From Terebella lapidaria (lineage: Eukaryota > Annelida > Polychaeta > Terebellida > Terebellidae): a stretch of 64,000 nucleotides of DNA. The position numbers and the translations under genes are program-made. This document shows, in pieces, positions 10,680 through 22,629 of this stretch (position 1 is the stretch's first letter; the number at the start of each line of letters is the position of its first letter). Location of the stretch: assembly GCA_949152475.1 (NCBI GenBank), contig OX424562.1:36414657-36478656 (forward strand), given 5' to 3'. The notes under the pieces were generated by a model that did not search any database, was not told the DNA's origin, and was given only the letters and a program-made list of their open reading frames with translations.

Positions 10680-13228
10680 TTATTTCGCCAACTTGCTACG
10701 CAAGGCCTTCTCCTGTTTAGATGTACGCTTCTTGCTCCTTATATTCTCTATTATTTTTTTGCATTTTTGGTTGACTCTGACTTTGAAATATAGCAAAATG
10801 ATATCAGATAGAACTTCATCCTTGGATTCGCTGCTGATGTGATCTGTGGCACTGTGAAAACAATCTTGAACGATGATGTTGTTGACGCATGCAATTTTGT
10901 ACTCTGTAACCTGTACATGGTGCACTGACGGCGGAAATATGACTTGAAACAAAGTTTCTAATTCAACAAAAATACACTGTCCATCCTTAGTCAGATTTGT
11001 CAATCTTCCCCTTGACTTGGCGCCTATAAGAGTTTCCGGGTCTGGCTGCTGGTCACTAATCAATGTCTGTATAGCATCTGTGTAACTTTGACATTTACTT
11101 CGCTTTTTCAATTTGCAGCACACGAAACCTCCGATGTAATGTGAGACATCTGCCTCCTCCGTGGAGAGAGTGACACTGGATGAGTCAGGTGGAGAGAGAG
11201 AGAGCGATGAGTCAGATGGTGTGCGACAAAAGTCCTCGAACACACTCATGGAGATCCATGTCGTGAGCCTGTGATCTCCAGACACAGCAGTCAGTTCAGG
11301 AAGACCACTTGTTATCAACTTGCAGAACTTGGTCTGTGAGGCCTCCCTGTTCACCCCCTTCACTTGTGACTTCATCACCACGCAGCTTTCCAGCTGGGCC
11401 TTCAGCAAAGTGCTGAATTGTGAAACTGAAAGTCAAGCAAATCAAAAATTATACAAAACTAAACAATAGTAGTCAATATGTTCATGGTTATACACAATAT
11501 ATATTTAGGCTGTCGGAATGTGAATGTATGTATGTACGTTGTATGAGAGTGATAATTAATGAGTATGTCTGCTTATTGTCAAAAATGGTAGAAAACAATA
11601 GCAGTGTAATCAACAATTTATGCTTTTGTGTGTGTAAATATATGTTGTGGATTATGATCTGTGGATTTATAGTAGATAACTATATCTAACTGCAGCGTGC
11701 TACATTTTCGAGGTCTGAATTGTTCAATGAAAGGCATGATAGCTCTCATATTGGTATTTTCACATGTACTGTCATAAGCTCATGTGTACAGATTTCACAT
11801 TGACATGTTGGTGTAATATGAGGCAGATCATTAGTTTTAACTCGAAGTAAATTTCTTGATGTGTGAGGCGACAAGTTTGCCAGGTGACTGAAATATCATG
11901 TTTACAAGTCTTCAATGTTGCTCTTGTGAGTGTATTCTGTTGTCAACAGCACAATATCACATGTATTTTCTGGATATTATCATCAATAAAATGGATGTGC
12001 TAGGCCTTTATAATGTACTAGCATCTGCTCTCATGAAATTGATTTTATTTTCACTTATTGCATCAAAATATACATATGTACATAAAATTATAAATACCCT
12101 TTGCTGGATCACTAGACAATAACTTTGCCTGGTCTTTGAAGCAGAACCCATCTACAACCTCCATCAAAATCTTCTTCACTTGTTCTTCACATTCCTGAAC
12201 CTGAATAGTAAAATACAAACAACAACAAGTAAACGTCAGGGATCCAGAGTAGCAAAAGTGGTCGCCGCATGAAACAAATGCGTTGGCCAAAATTCTTGCT
12301 GTGAGATCGTCAGTCAAATAAACTGATAAAATTGAATGATGTTTGTGCTAGAATATCAGTTCGTGCGCTGAGCGGCAGGTGGAAAAAGGTGCACTGCGCT
12401 AAGCGGCACCGGAAGTTAAAGTAACTTTGTATTTGATATAGGCCGCCGCTGATGCGGCGACCAATAAACAATTTCATCTGTTTTATTTTTATGTAACCTG
12501 GCTCTAGCCTTAAATGAATACAGTCATTTTCTGACTGTTGACTGTTCATAAAGGTAAACAATGCCAAAGCTTTATAAACAGTGAACGGTTGGAAAAGGTC
12601 CTGTTTTAAAGTTATATGTCTCAATACATTGGGTGTTTTATAACTCACTGATTTAGTGACAGTTTTGGCGGGTAGATGGTGTACTTCCACTTCCTCGAAC
12701 TCGGCCAGCAAATCTGTACTGCAGGTCTAATTTGGAAAGACAAAATATCGATTATGTAACCCAGGTCAAATTTGAAAAGTTTCAACATTGTCATTGTCAT
12801 GATGATGATGCACCAATAATAATCACTTAATAAAAACCCAGCATCATATTAACTACCTTCACCAGGTATATATGAATGATTACGCAGTCATATCTGTCAC
12901 TGTCAGGTTCGTAAACGAACAGCACGGTACCAGATAAAACTGACACCACTGACACTAGTCAGTCTAGTGAGTTGAGTGACTGGTCACACGACACATAGAA
13001 ATGCGTTGAGACTGAGCCGATGATAATGTGCACATTATTTAACATATAAACATGGATCCATATTTACCTCTAATGCTTCGATGATATCCATCACCAATAT
13101 CTGATAGGTTCACAGGTTTAAAACATTGGCGTGAAAACGATTTCGAAACTAGTCTTGTTGACAAGGTCAAGTAAACCGGAAGTTCACCATACCTCCTCTC
13201 GCTCAAGTCTCGCGGACACAAGCTTCAT
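10680..13228 (-). CDS. Convergent second gene of the P element, 331-aa protein of unknown function, five exons
   Basis: Exons on the minus strand: 13228-13193 (ATG, MKLVSARLEREE), 13100-13068 (ILVMDIIEALE), 12726-12649 (TCSTDLLAEFEEVEVHH), 12200-12098 (VQECEEQVKKILMEVVDGF) and 11425-10680. Donors are GTATGG, GTAAAT, GTGAGT and GTATTT and all acceptors end in AG. Phases agree throughout: 996 nt, 331 codons plus stop. The N-terminal third is acidic and helical. The last exon has a Ser-rich linker, then YIGGFVCCKLKKRSKCQSY and later AKSRGRLTNLTKDGQC, a Y-x-x-GF-x4-KL ... SRG-x-L pattern that I associate, from memory, with C-terminal regions of P/THAP9-like transposon proteins. The C-terminus is Lys-rich (IRSKKRTSKQEKALRSKLAK). 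Its start lies 57 bp inside the right TIR and its stop about 210 bp from the transposase stop, tail to tail. It may be an accessory or regulatory factor; no function is shown. Confidence 0.75.
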
Positions 13229-13255
13229 GGTAAGAACAACAATGCGAGACTTTGG

Positions 13256-13285
13256 AGTTGGCGGTCCATGGGTTATATGTCTATG
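13256..13285 (-). repeat. Right terminal inverted repeat of the P element
   Basis: Perfect inverted copy of 1424-1453, followed at once by the target duplication TTTCCCAC (13286-13293). The start codon of the minus-strand gene (13228-13226) lies only 57 bp inside this end, so the terminal repeat probably sits in or beside its promoter. Confidence 0.95.
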
Positions 13286-13293
13286 TTTCCCAC

Positions 13294-15430
13294 ACATACA
13301 TTTCCGAATGAGAAATTGAGCTGAAAAAACAAACAAAACAGGATACTGTTATTGAGAGAGTAAACAAATTTTATCACATGAAACTGTGTTTAACCGTGGC
13401 ATAAAGCCATTGCATATATTTCATATTTAACACGTGTGATAAGCGGAACGGAACCATGGAGACATGACGTCATTACGCAAAACGTACATTGGAAAACCTG
13501 CATGGACCAAGGCACAAAAACTGCAGCAAGCACTAAGAAATCATATATAATACCGGTAAATATGCAGTAAAAGCACCATATAGTGTTTCGTGTGATAAAT
13601 AGAATCTTAAGTGTGTACCCATTTGATATCAAATTCATTAAACTCGCCAAGAACTGTTGTTTTTGCTTGCCAAGGCTCGCAAAAAGCAAAAGTTCTTTGG
13701 CTCGTTTAATAAATTTGATTTGTGCATTTACATTGAAAAAAATGTGAAAGCAATGTGATTTCGCCACAAATAATATGAACAATGTATTTATGATGCTGGT
13801 AAAATTGCAGTCCAGCAAATAAAATGATGCGTAAAGTCCAATAAAATGCACTGAGTGGGCATGAAAGACGACGAGGGTGGTCTATGAGGAACTGAATATC
13901 TAGTTGGTATGGCCTTTTACTGCACGTGGACTTGCTTACAAACATTGCGCAACTATTCATGAATATTTAATTAGCCCCGTGTCCCATACATCCGATAGGA
14001 GTTTACTCTCAAGTGATACACTTGACTTGGTTTTGAAAATCGAATTCCAACCAGAACAAGTCGTGTCATCGTGAAATATCAGGCCAGCTTGCCTGCCATA
14101 TATATTATAATTCACGTAGTTTTGTTCATAAGAGTGGATGGTCAATATTATCAAAGATTAAGCGAGATTGCCATCGCAATGTGAAATCCGTCGAATCGTA
14201 CGATTGTGGGCGGACATCACTCCTGAAGTTTGCAAATATCTTTCAAAATAATCATTGGAGCATAGAAATGTTCATCACAGGGTTTCTTTATATATTTTTC
14301 TTGATATATGTCTTTTCAATTTCACCCGATGGCCTTTTTGCATAAGGATTTATCGCGGATTGTGCGATGATCACAGTCGCTGCATTTCGTGAGCGCCGCC
14401 ATTGCGGCATTTCCCGGCTGCACGCTGCGCTTCGAAAACACACAAACAACCCCCTCATTTTGCGCACGTCATTGCTTGAAATAGCTACGGTGTATAGCCA
14501 CATATTTAGTATCATCGGAATCAGGAATTACCATACATATATCTATAAAAAAAATTTAATTTATACAAGTGATTTTACGTTGTGTTATTGGGGCCTATAT
14601 CCTCACATGTTTTGTGTTTGCGTCCTCCATGATGATGCCGGCATACTTCCAAACAAACAAAAACACGTGGTACTTCCGCTTATTCTTATTGGTCGAAAAA
14701 TTAGGTTACATTTGCATTTGGTTAATTTGCATGAATTTCATGAATGGATTTATAAACAGTGCCTCTGTTGATGACGAGCAACGATCGCACAAAAAAAAAG
14801 CGTAAAAAACGTCACCAAGATCGATGACGTTTAGTGCGTGGTTATGCAAGTGCCTACAATGGGGGTGTCTGACAAGATATCGTTGCTCACACATATGCAA
14901 TTAGGCATTGTTCTCTATGATAAAAGGGTTTTCACAGGCTATGAATTTATCTTAAAACTACAAACAGTAGGAACACACAGTGACTGTGTGATAACCTTTA
15001 CCGGAAACATCATGTTTGCACTACTTTTTTTCACATCTTTGCCTCACATGTCATATCACGTATTCACATGCACTTGTCCCGGTGCCTTTTGATGTGAGAA
15101 AACAATGAAAGCACGAGAGTTCTATGACGTCAAAAAACATCACGCGATTCAGCCCTAGAAACGTATAACCATGCAAAAAGCCTACAACCTCCGTGCCGTC
15201 ATAATACAAAGTACTTGACGACCCAGTGATCTGAATTGTTTATACTGTTTCCCAGCAACAGACACGTTCACAGCTCTACTCAGTAGGAGGGGTCATTGGG
15301 TAACTAATTCCAATAGTACATACCGTGCTCAAACAGGATATCTTATCAAATCATGTCTCAAACAAAGATATATTTCGTGTTCAACATCATGTTTTAAGCC
15401 CTTTCTAAAGTATTAACTGTTATATTGTTC
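13294..15430. other. Gene-free AT-rich stretch
   Basis: Host sequence to the right of the P element. I see no domain-bearing frame, RNA gene, tandem array or clear transposon end. Open frames on both strands are short, rich in Phe/Ile/Cys and typical of AT-rich noncoding DNA. Confidence 0.5.
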
Positions 15431-15439
15431 AAAATTAAT

Positions 15440-16425
15440 TAGGGTCTCCAAAAGTACTGTGAAACTATCTATTCTAGAAGCATTATAAACCAAATGTGGA
15501 AAATAAAAAATCCGAATCTTTATTGGAATATCAACATGCTCACACACTTCCAAAAGTAACGTCTATCAAAACGTTTGATTTTTCCACTTTGTACACAACT
15601 ATACCTCATTCTGAACTGAAGTCTCAGCTTAAAAAACTCATCAATATTTCATTTTTCTCTAAAAAGGACAACGTCGGCAACACTATATTGTAGTTAAATA
15701 TAATGCCGCTTATTTTGTTGAAGGCAACCCTGATGCCCCATACAAATATACTATATGTGGTTAATATGGGTAATTTTCTGACTGATAATAGATCTATTTT
15801 TGTGGTCGAATATTTCAACAAACTATTGGTATTCCCATGGGTACAAACTTTGCACCATTATTGGCAGACCTGTTTTTATACTCATATGAATCAGATTTCA
15901 TCCAACATTTAAAACAAGGAAGTTCTAAGAAACTAACATGTAATTTTAATTTCACTTTCCGATACATAGACGATGTATTGTCGCTGAATAATCCCAAGTT
16001 TGGTAATTATGTGGATTTCATATATGCTAAGGAACCTGAAATTAAGGATACTACAGACTCCTCTAATTTTCCAACTCTCTAGACCTGAGGTTGGAGATTG
16101 ATAAGGATTCTAAGATGTCAGCTATACGACAAACGTCATGATTTCAATTTTCCATAGTCAATTTCCCTTTTCTAAGCAGCAATATTCCTGTGTCAGCATA
16201 TGGTTTGTGTTTGTTTCTCAACTTATGCCTATTCCAGAGCTAGTTGCAAATATGAAGACTTTGTTTATCGAAGTGCCCAGCTAATCTCTAAACTGCTGCG
16301 ACAAGGATATGTTTCACCAAGACTTACCTGCCTTTAAGAAATTATATGGACGTCATCATGATCTGGTTGATAAATATACCAAATCCATGACTGCCATGCA
16401 ACTAGATCTATTTTCATGTTAATTT
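15440..16425 (+). pseudogene. Decayed Penelope-like reverse transcriptase, copy 1
   Basis: Reverse-transcriptase motifs appear in order but in different frames: FDFSTLYTTIPHSELK (motif A, near 15565-15620), IGIPMGTNFAPLLADLF (motif B, near 15823-15873), FRYIDDVLSLNNPKFGNY (motif C with YIDD, near 15957-16010), then a stop at 16080-16082. The region KKLYGRHHDLVDKY near 16335 is recognisable only after further shifts. The second copy at 58985-59566 aligns with it closely and keeps one frame there. The FDFSTLYT / YIDDVLS / YGRHHDLVD pattern fits RTs usually placed with Penelope-like elements, but no GIY-YIG endonuclease remains to confirm it. At least two stops or frameshifts make it non-functional. 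Confidence 0.75.
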
Positions 16426-16842
16426 GGCGAACTCATGACGGGTGCCAATGGCGGGGCAGGAAGTGCTCACTCTTTCTGGAATACCTGATTTCACCTCCTA
16501 ATGGCCATTTTTGAGGGTTCATGAGTTTCCCTGTCGTTTTTGTTTTCTCTCACTTCATATGCCTGATATGACTTTCTGTCCCCGGACTATGAGATATGGA
16601 TAACGGACCCTTTTTTGTTCGCTCGGAATACTTAATACTGGGTATTAAGTAGTCTATTCCAATACGTTTGTTATTGGAATCATCAAAATTTGGCTGTATT
16701 GGTGGTAATAGATTGATATTTACTATTAATTATAAGAAGTTCTTGCAATCTTTGATACAATTTCATTTTAATTTACCGGGGTTGGGTTTTCAAATATTTC
16801 AGAATCATAAATTCATAGCATGTGATAAAAACAAGACCTGTT

Positions 16843-16985
16843 TCGTGTGTTTTCCAGCACGTGGGAAAGATCTCGTTTGAACTGGTGGAAGAATATCGGG
16901 AAGAACTCGACCTCCCATCTCGTGCTCTCTTGTATTCTTCCGCCAGTTCAAACTCGATCTTTCCCGCGTGCTGGAAAACACACTC
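16843..16985. repeat. Imperfect inverted repeat, arms about 55 bp
   Basis: The left arm starts CGTGTGTTTTCCAGCACGTG and the right arm ends GCGTGCTGGAAAACACAC. Between them the arms match with few mismatches (GGGAAAGATC, GTTTGAACTGG, GGAAGAATA), around a loop of about 25 bp. It would form a long hairpin; a small palindromic MITE is plausible. Confidence 0.85.
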
Positions 16986-17083
16986 AACTAATTCTGTCAT
17001 TTTGTATGACAAGGCTTATTTAAATGTTCTTCATGTTTTTTATAAGCACACCAAACCAATGCTCGAATAGAATAGATGATGGT

Positions 17084-17118
17084 GTTGTCATATACCATAG
17101 ATTATGGTATATGACAAC
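17084..17118. repeat. 16-bp perfect hairpin
   Basis: Arms GTTGTCATATACCATA (17084-17099) and its exact reverse complement (17103-17118), separated by 3 bases. Confidence 0.95.
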
Positions 17119-17306
17119 CGAGTCTGTTTAAGTCCAATTTATTCAGCGCTGTTTCCCTCAAAATCAGAATGTTTCAGGAATTTCATATCGCCCCCCCCCC
17201 CCTCCCATTGCCGTAAGTAGGTGAAATAAACATTCTGGAAAGAGCGAGCATTTCATGTTGCACCCGGAAACGTCTCATAGGTTACAATTATCATCCATGT
17301 TTTATG

Positions 17307-17392
17307 TTTTCATATTACAGCCTGTATAGAGTCGGAGTTATTCCGTGAATATTTTCATATTACAGCCTGTATAGAGTCGGAGTTATTCCGTG
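17307..17392. repeat. 41-bp tandem duplication
   Basis: The 41 bases at 17307-17347 (starting TTTTCATATTACAGCCTGTA) recur exactly at 17352-17392, an offset of 45 bp. Confidence 0.95.
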
Positions 17393-18975
17393 CATAGTCC
17401 ATGTATGCTTTGGCAGATGAATACGGTTGGTAAGTGAGAACATGGAATCCATACATCCCAGGAAATCATTCATTGTATTGACCTTTCGGTCCGAACGCCC
17501 TGTCACTCAGAATAGGGCCATAAACAATAACTAAAAATAAACAAAGTTCAAGTATGTTATCAGAACGCTATTTGCCATGTTATATGATGAATGCCCGGTC
17601 AGTTGCTACCAGAAAGAGCACAATTTCCAATACTTGATCTGGTATAAAACCAATCTGAAGTACCTGAAATCCGTGCTGTGTTATACACTTTTATTGACAT
17701 TTATTAAATTATGGTCCATAAATAATTAGTTATCTATACCTGGTCATAACGTATCACGTAATGTTCCTTGAAATTTTCATCGTTTTTTTTGTGAACATCG
17801 AAGATTTCAAAAGTAGGTGGCAATAAGTAGTAGTCCAAACAACCCTAGCTAATTCTTAGTCTATTTCGAGAACGCAGCAATTTCACTTACATACCCTCTT
17901 GCCATGGAAGTACACATAACAATACACATAGTATAGGCCACTTTATAATATTGTATATTAAAGTTTTATATATATTTAGTTCTATCGCACAACAATATAG
18001 CTAACGAAATCAAACACCGCCATGAAAATTCATCATGGAAGATTTGAGACAGAGAAGCAAGTGACGGCTGAAAATTACTTCCTGCTCAGTGTCATAGTTC
18101 AATCTGTAGAATCACTGAATAGCATTACGGATATCAATATATGCCCAAGTGATATTGAGTCTTGAGAAATTACCTCCGAAATTTACTCAGTGATAGATCA
18201 CAATTACTCGGTGATTGATCACAAATTCAATGGTCTGGATCAGTGTATAATAGGTAAAAAGACATAAACGATATTGCATACGGATATATGGAATCATATG
18301 CTCCATTTACACATGCTGCCAATCGTGTATCGCGTGAGAGGTAACACAGTAAATACATTCATCATAAATATAAAACTTGATTGAGTAGCAGGCAAGTATT
18401 CGTATGATCCAGTGAGGACGAAGCAATTTAGTTGAATAATATTGAATCTCCTATAGATAGATTTATTGTTTCCATGATTCACTTGTTTTTGATGTCGTAT
18501 TCATTTTTTTTTCATTAATATATCATAAATTTATTGAACACTGGAATCCTTATACATACACTGGTCATAAGAAGTGTCAACCCCTGCCTTATGAGACAGA
18601 CAACAATGCTTATGAAACTCGTCTGATGTGGGTCCAAAAATGACTAAAATAAGTATTTCTTCGTTGGTGTTGATGAAACAATCCGTTCTTGTTTCTGCAA
18701 ACAAAAAGTTAATCTTTAGCTGTCACGTTTCATTATAGGTCTAATTTGTGAAAATGACCATTTGTGAATATGTACAGTGTAGGTTGTCGTATTCCACGTG
18801 GCTAATATTTCCTCCTGATACCAGTTGGGGAAGGGAGTGCTATAGTGCTTTGTTCTTATTCCACAAGTCATGAGGGATTCTAATTGCCTTCATCCTACAC
18901 TAGTTGTACCAGACCGATATGAAACGATCAATGTATTTGGGGTAACCCTTTTCAGTGACCCTTACCTTATGTTAT

Positions 18976-19254
18976 CCCAGTTGCAAACTCGTCATATATC
19001 TTTATAACCACCGAGCCAGAAATAGAAGAAAGGTACCCTTCGCTGATGGCTCTGGACACATCGACTTCTATCACCGGATTACGACACAGATTGGTGACCG
19101 CTGATCGGATATTTTGGTTCGAATCACAACAAATCCTCCCCTGATTGCTCCCAGTAATGCCATGGTCAGACATCCACCAGCGCTGTAGGATATAGAAGTT
19201 AAACCAAGCATATTGTGTAAGTATATCGAAACATATACCATCAACACGTGCCAC
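18976..19254 (-). other. Possible exon relic preserved in three tandem copies
   Basis: A minus-strand frame here reads RICCDSNQNIRSAVTNLC, NPVIEVDVSRAISEGYL and SGSVVIKIYDEFA. Related frames occur at 24435-24626 (RICCDLKLSIRSAASNLC) and 46411-46608 (RICCDSKLSIRSAASNLC). The longest and most protein-like version is this one; the other two are shortened or shifted. I do not recognise the family. It may be an exon of a host gene carried by the tandem segment, or an uncoding repeat that happens to stay open. Confidence 0.3.
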
Positions 19255-19334
19255 ACAGGTAACGAATGCATCATCTATTAGACATACAGTCGACGAGATG
19301 TACGAACTAGTATTTTCTGTAGCAATGCTTTTTT

Positions 19335-20399
19335 TAGGTTACCGTACCTATGGTCCGATAACCTATTGCCATGGCGTTGCGTCCGTCGTTCGTCCATCCG
19401 TCCGTAAACAATTTTATCTTTAAAGCTTATGATCAGATTTTTCAGAAATTTTGTACAAAAATGCCCAAATATATTTCGAGAGGGAGGTATTTTTGAGTTT
19501 TTTGATTTTCGCATTTTTTTTTTTCAAAAATGGCGGCCGTTTTGTCGAATAATGCCCAATTTTGGACTTTGATGATCGTTTTCTCAAAATCTGTTCAGTA
19601 ACTTTTTTTCTTATTGATGCATAACACTCCTCAGACGTAACCCTTGAATTGCTCGAAGCGGGCCATTTTGGGCCCAAATGGGACTTTCCCATGTTAAATT
19701 ATCCTATGCTTTATAATGGGGCACATTTTTTTCCAAATATCTCACTTAATATTGAGATTAGAGATTAGGAATCAAATGTGGACATATAGGAAATGATATA
19801 TGCTGAATATTCTCATTGCCTTGAATTTGACCTGATATTCGTGGTCAGAGCACAAAATGGCTAATATATGACTTTACAGCTTAGAAATCAATTGTGCACA
19901 TATAGGAAATGATATAGTCCGAATATTCTGATGACCTTGAATTTGACCTTTGATCTAATTTTCGCAGGACAAAATGGCTAATATCTTGCTTATTCTCGAT
20001 TTTACCGCTCAGGACTCAATCATGAACATATAGGAAATTATATATACAGATTATTCTCGTGACTTTGAATTTGACTTTCGACCTAAATTTCAAGGTGACA
20101 GGACAAAATGACTAATATCTCGCTTATTATCGACTTTACAGCTTAGGAATCATTAGGCATTAGGAATGTTGAACTTGACCCTTGATCTCATTTTCAAGGT
20201 CAGATCACGAAACGGCTAAGATTTCATTTATTATCGACTGAACAGCTTAGGAATCGATTGTGGACATAGTAGAAATGATATATGCTGAATATTCTCGTGA
20301 CCTTGAATCGATCAATGACCTTATTTTCAAGGTCACTGGACAAAAGGCTAATATCTAAAATATATATTGTCTGGTAACCTTTCTTAGCCCTTGGGCTAA
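19335..20399 (+). mobile_element. Helitron-like element, copy 2
   Basis: Same plan as copy 1: a start like AGGTTACCGTACCTATGG, the CATGGCGTTGCGTCCGTCG tract, minisatellite units (here about five, strongly diverged, from 19740), and an end GGTAACCTTTCTTAGCCCTTGGGCTAA with a terminal hairpin. T-rich flanks on both sides. It interrupts tandem copy C. Confidence 0.75.
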
Positions 20400-20453
20400 T
20401 TTTTAATGGGGAGTGTCTAATAAGACATCGTTTTGCCTGGCGAACTTATCACT

Positions 20454-20612
20454 GTTCCTCTTATAAGGATGTCTTTTCATTGCAATGTTGTTTTACGTTT
20501 GCGCATACTAAACAATGAGTGCATATATTATATTTTCGTTCCTCTTATAAAGATGTCTTTTCATTGCAATGTTGCGCATACTAAACAATGAGTGCATATA
20601 TTATATTTTCGT
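20454..20612. repeat. Two-copy tandem repeat, about 72-85 bp
   Basis: TGCGCATACTAAACAATGAG followed by TGCATATATTATATTTTCG appears twice, near 20502 and 20574, each preceded by CATTGCAATGTTG and CTTATAARGATGTC. The first copy has about 12 extra bases. It directly follows Helitron-like copy 2. Confidence 0.9.
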
Positions 20613-22629
20613 ATTCATTTTTAATTGCATGCATGTTCGACAATAATGCCTCGTCAGACACCACAATAATAATATTCATCGTTAGAGTATATGTAACTTT
20701 GAATGTTACGTATACAAGCGAGCCTGTTGTGCAATCCCTTGAATCCAATGTCATGCAAACTGTATGTATATATATATATGACATTACCATGGTGAGATAT
20801 AAGCCATCTGTATGAGTATATAACTGTAAATTCGCTACTGTAACAACATTAATCACGGACCCACAGAGGAGTTATAGGTTAACTTGAAGGAGTGTTTCTC
20901 TTAGTTAATGCATGATTGGGAATTTTGTTACAGAAACCAACTGGAGGTTCACCTTAATTAGGACGACGTTTTTCAACAATAAACGAAATTCTTTGCAGAG
21001 TCATTTTGGAACGGACAGTAAAATCTGAACGTGTGAGTTAACAGTGTATATATTGTATCGCTGGATTATATTTATATTTAGTTTCGTTTTGGTCATACGA
21101 AACAGATGAATAAATGTATCCTCACCGAAAACATATAGCATGTAATTTGCTCCAGGATAGTGTGAAAGATTGGATATGCCTTGGAAAATAACATTGCCCG
21201 CGAGATTCACGAGATGATCCAACACTTGCTCAGGATGTTTATATACAGGTGCAGTGTTATATTACCTTAATGACCCTGGGGAAATAATTCATATGTAGGC
21301 ACAGCAGACTGCAAAATCTGCATAAATTCTTTTGAACATATACAAGAATTTTTCATTCTGGCCAATAAGAAATTACCTCAGTATATAATGTAATCTGATA
21401 TCACTCTACTGTGCATTGGATCAAGTGTCATTCAGAGCAGACTCACGTTCCAATAAGGGGTATGAACAGAAGATATTATCGTGTTGCCGCTAGCGATATA
21501 CTATCTAGTTTCCAGTGTATTTTTGTCCATGAATGGTATGATAAGATTCGTATTACATAGCCCTGTCCATGTAGTTCCAAACCGACATGGATCTGGAAAT
21601 CCACAGTTGTAAATATATTGCACACCATAGTTAAGCTGTACAAAACCTTATGGGTTTGTCAAACAAAGATATTGATAAGAAATCATTATTCGGAGGTTTC
21701 TAGAACAGTATTCAGTTCTGAATTGTCAATTGATGCTTTCTATATACTATACCTTATAGGTATTTTCATAACGTATTTCCTAATGTCACTGTAGCCATGG
21801 GTCAGGATATTAATTCACACTCACAATGCTATGAAAAATACCAATAGCTATATGAGTCACAAGCTCTCGTTTGGTACAAATAATTCCAAAAATATTGCAT
21901 GAGACAATATTGCAATATTGCATGAGTTACTCTGTCTTGATGTTCATATGGGAATCAATTGAGAAACTATTAACACCTCCACCCACACAATTTAGCTCCT
22001 CGTGGCTATCAACTCTCACGGTGTGGGTATCCATGAAGGTTGTCTCAAAAGAATGCAATTGTAGGTAGCTAGCTCTTCCTTCAATCTTGACCTGCCCTGA
22101 TATACTTTTGTTGAGTACGAAATACAACTTCATTGTGCAATCATCAGTATTGCAGAATTGTCAACTTAGTAAAAATCAGTCGCTTTATATAGTCGGTGTA
22201 CACAATTAAACAAACGAGTATGCTACTTAGGCTCTCTAAATGATATTAGATATTAATATGAAAGTACGGTAAGGTACACTTGGAAGGTATCACTTTCGAA
22301 GTGAGGTATCGCTTGGAAAGATACTTGGTCAAAAATGAAGATATGTATACAATCATACCGCAGCGCTGTATGATCTTATCTTGTTTCAGGACCATCACAA
22401 TAGATATTCGGAAATATAATTTATTTGTAAAGCGAGCATTGCATAGAACCACTTGCTGATATAAAGCCGTGTTGCAATGTTGAGAATTCACACATTGACA
22501 GGATCAGGAAACGAATCCACAATAACTGAATCAACGGCCGAGATTCAACACTGTCTTGGCGAACATGTGCTATCGGTTCGTCGATCTGAAGTGGAGTGAG
22601 AATCTGTCAATTTTCAATAGGAGAAATAA
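20613..22629. other. Remainder of copy C and following gene-free DNA
   Basis: No confident gene. Minus-strand frames at 21001-21225 (DHLVNLAGNVIFQGISNL) and 21927-22133 (MDTHTVRVDSHEELNCVGGG) look somewhat protein-like. The second has counterparts in copy A (about 25640-25860) and copy B (50198-50383, MDTHAVRVDSHEEKNCVGGG), but the nucleotide similarity of the copies alone could explain this. Confidence 0.35.

Larger units (their letters stand above)
1424..13285 (+). mobile_element. Complete P-superfamily DNA transposon, 11.9 kb
   Basis: The ends are 30-bp perfect terminal inverted repeats (1424-1453 and 13256-13285) starting CATAGACATATAACCCATGG, directly flanked by the 8-bp duplication TTTCCCAC at 1416-1423 and 13286-13293. 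P elements are known to make 8-bp target duplications and have TIRs of about 31 bp beginning CAT, so the ends agree with the encoded protein. Inside are a plus-strand THAP/P-type transposase (2070-10470) and a convergent minus-strand gene (10680-13228). Introns carry nested repeats, notably a Helitron-like element at 5906-8962. The intact ends and target duplication show a clean, fairly recent insertion, but a frameshift near 2450 may have disabled the transposase. Confidence 0.93.
16426..17690. other. Tail of the Penelope-like copy and short repeats
   Basis: The 3' tail of the RT element runs to about 16650 (GGAATACTTAATACTGGGTA, also near 54189 and 59768). Next comes a fragment of a dispersed module, CTGTATTGGTGGTAATAGAT (16690-16712), then two hairpins, a C-run (about 17189-17204) and a 41-bp direct repeat. 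No gene is seen. Confidence 0.5.
17690..22140. repeat. Tandem segment copy C (oldest, most diverged)
   Basis: Blocks of this region line up in the same order and orientation with copy A. 17690-18500 matches 23690-24420 (CATGCTGCCAATC at 18311 and 24317); 18975-19270 matches 24480-24790; 21780-22140 matches 25490-25860 (CTCCTCGTGGCTATCAACTC). A Helitron-like element (19335-20399) interrupts it. Similarity is patchy, so the limits are approximate. No intact gene is identified. Confidence 0.65.

Noticed and set aside
13390..13851. 153-codon minus-strand frame
   Set aside because: Phe/Ile/Cys-rich translation typical of AT-rich noncoding DNA; no domain, start context or splice support.
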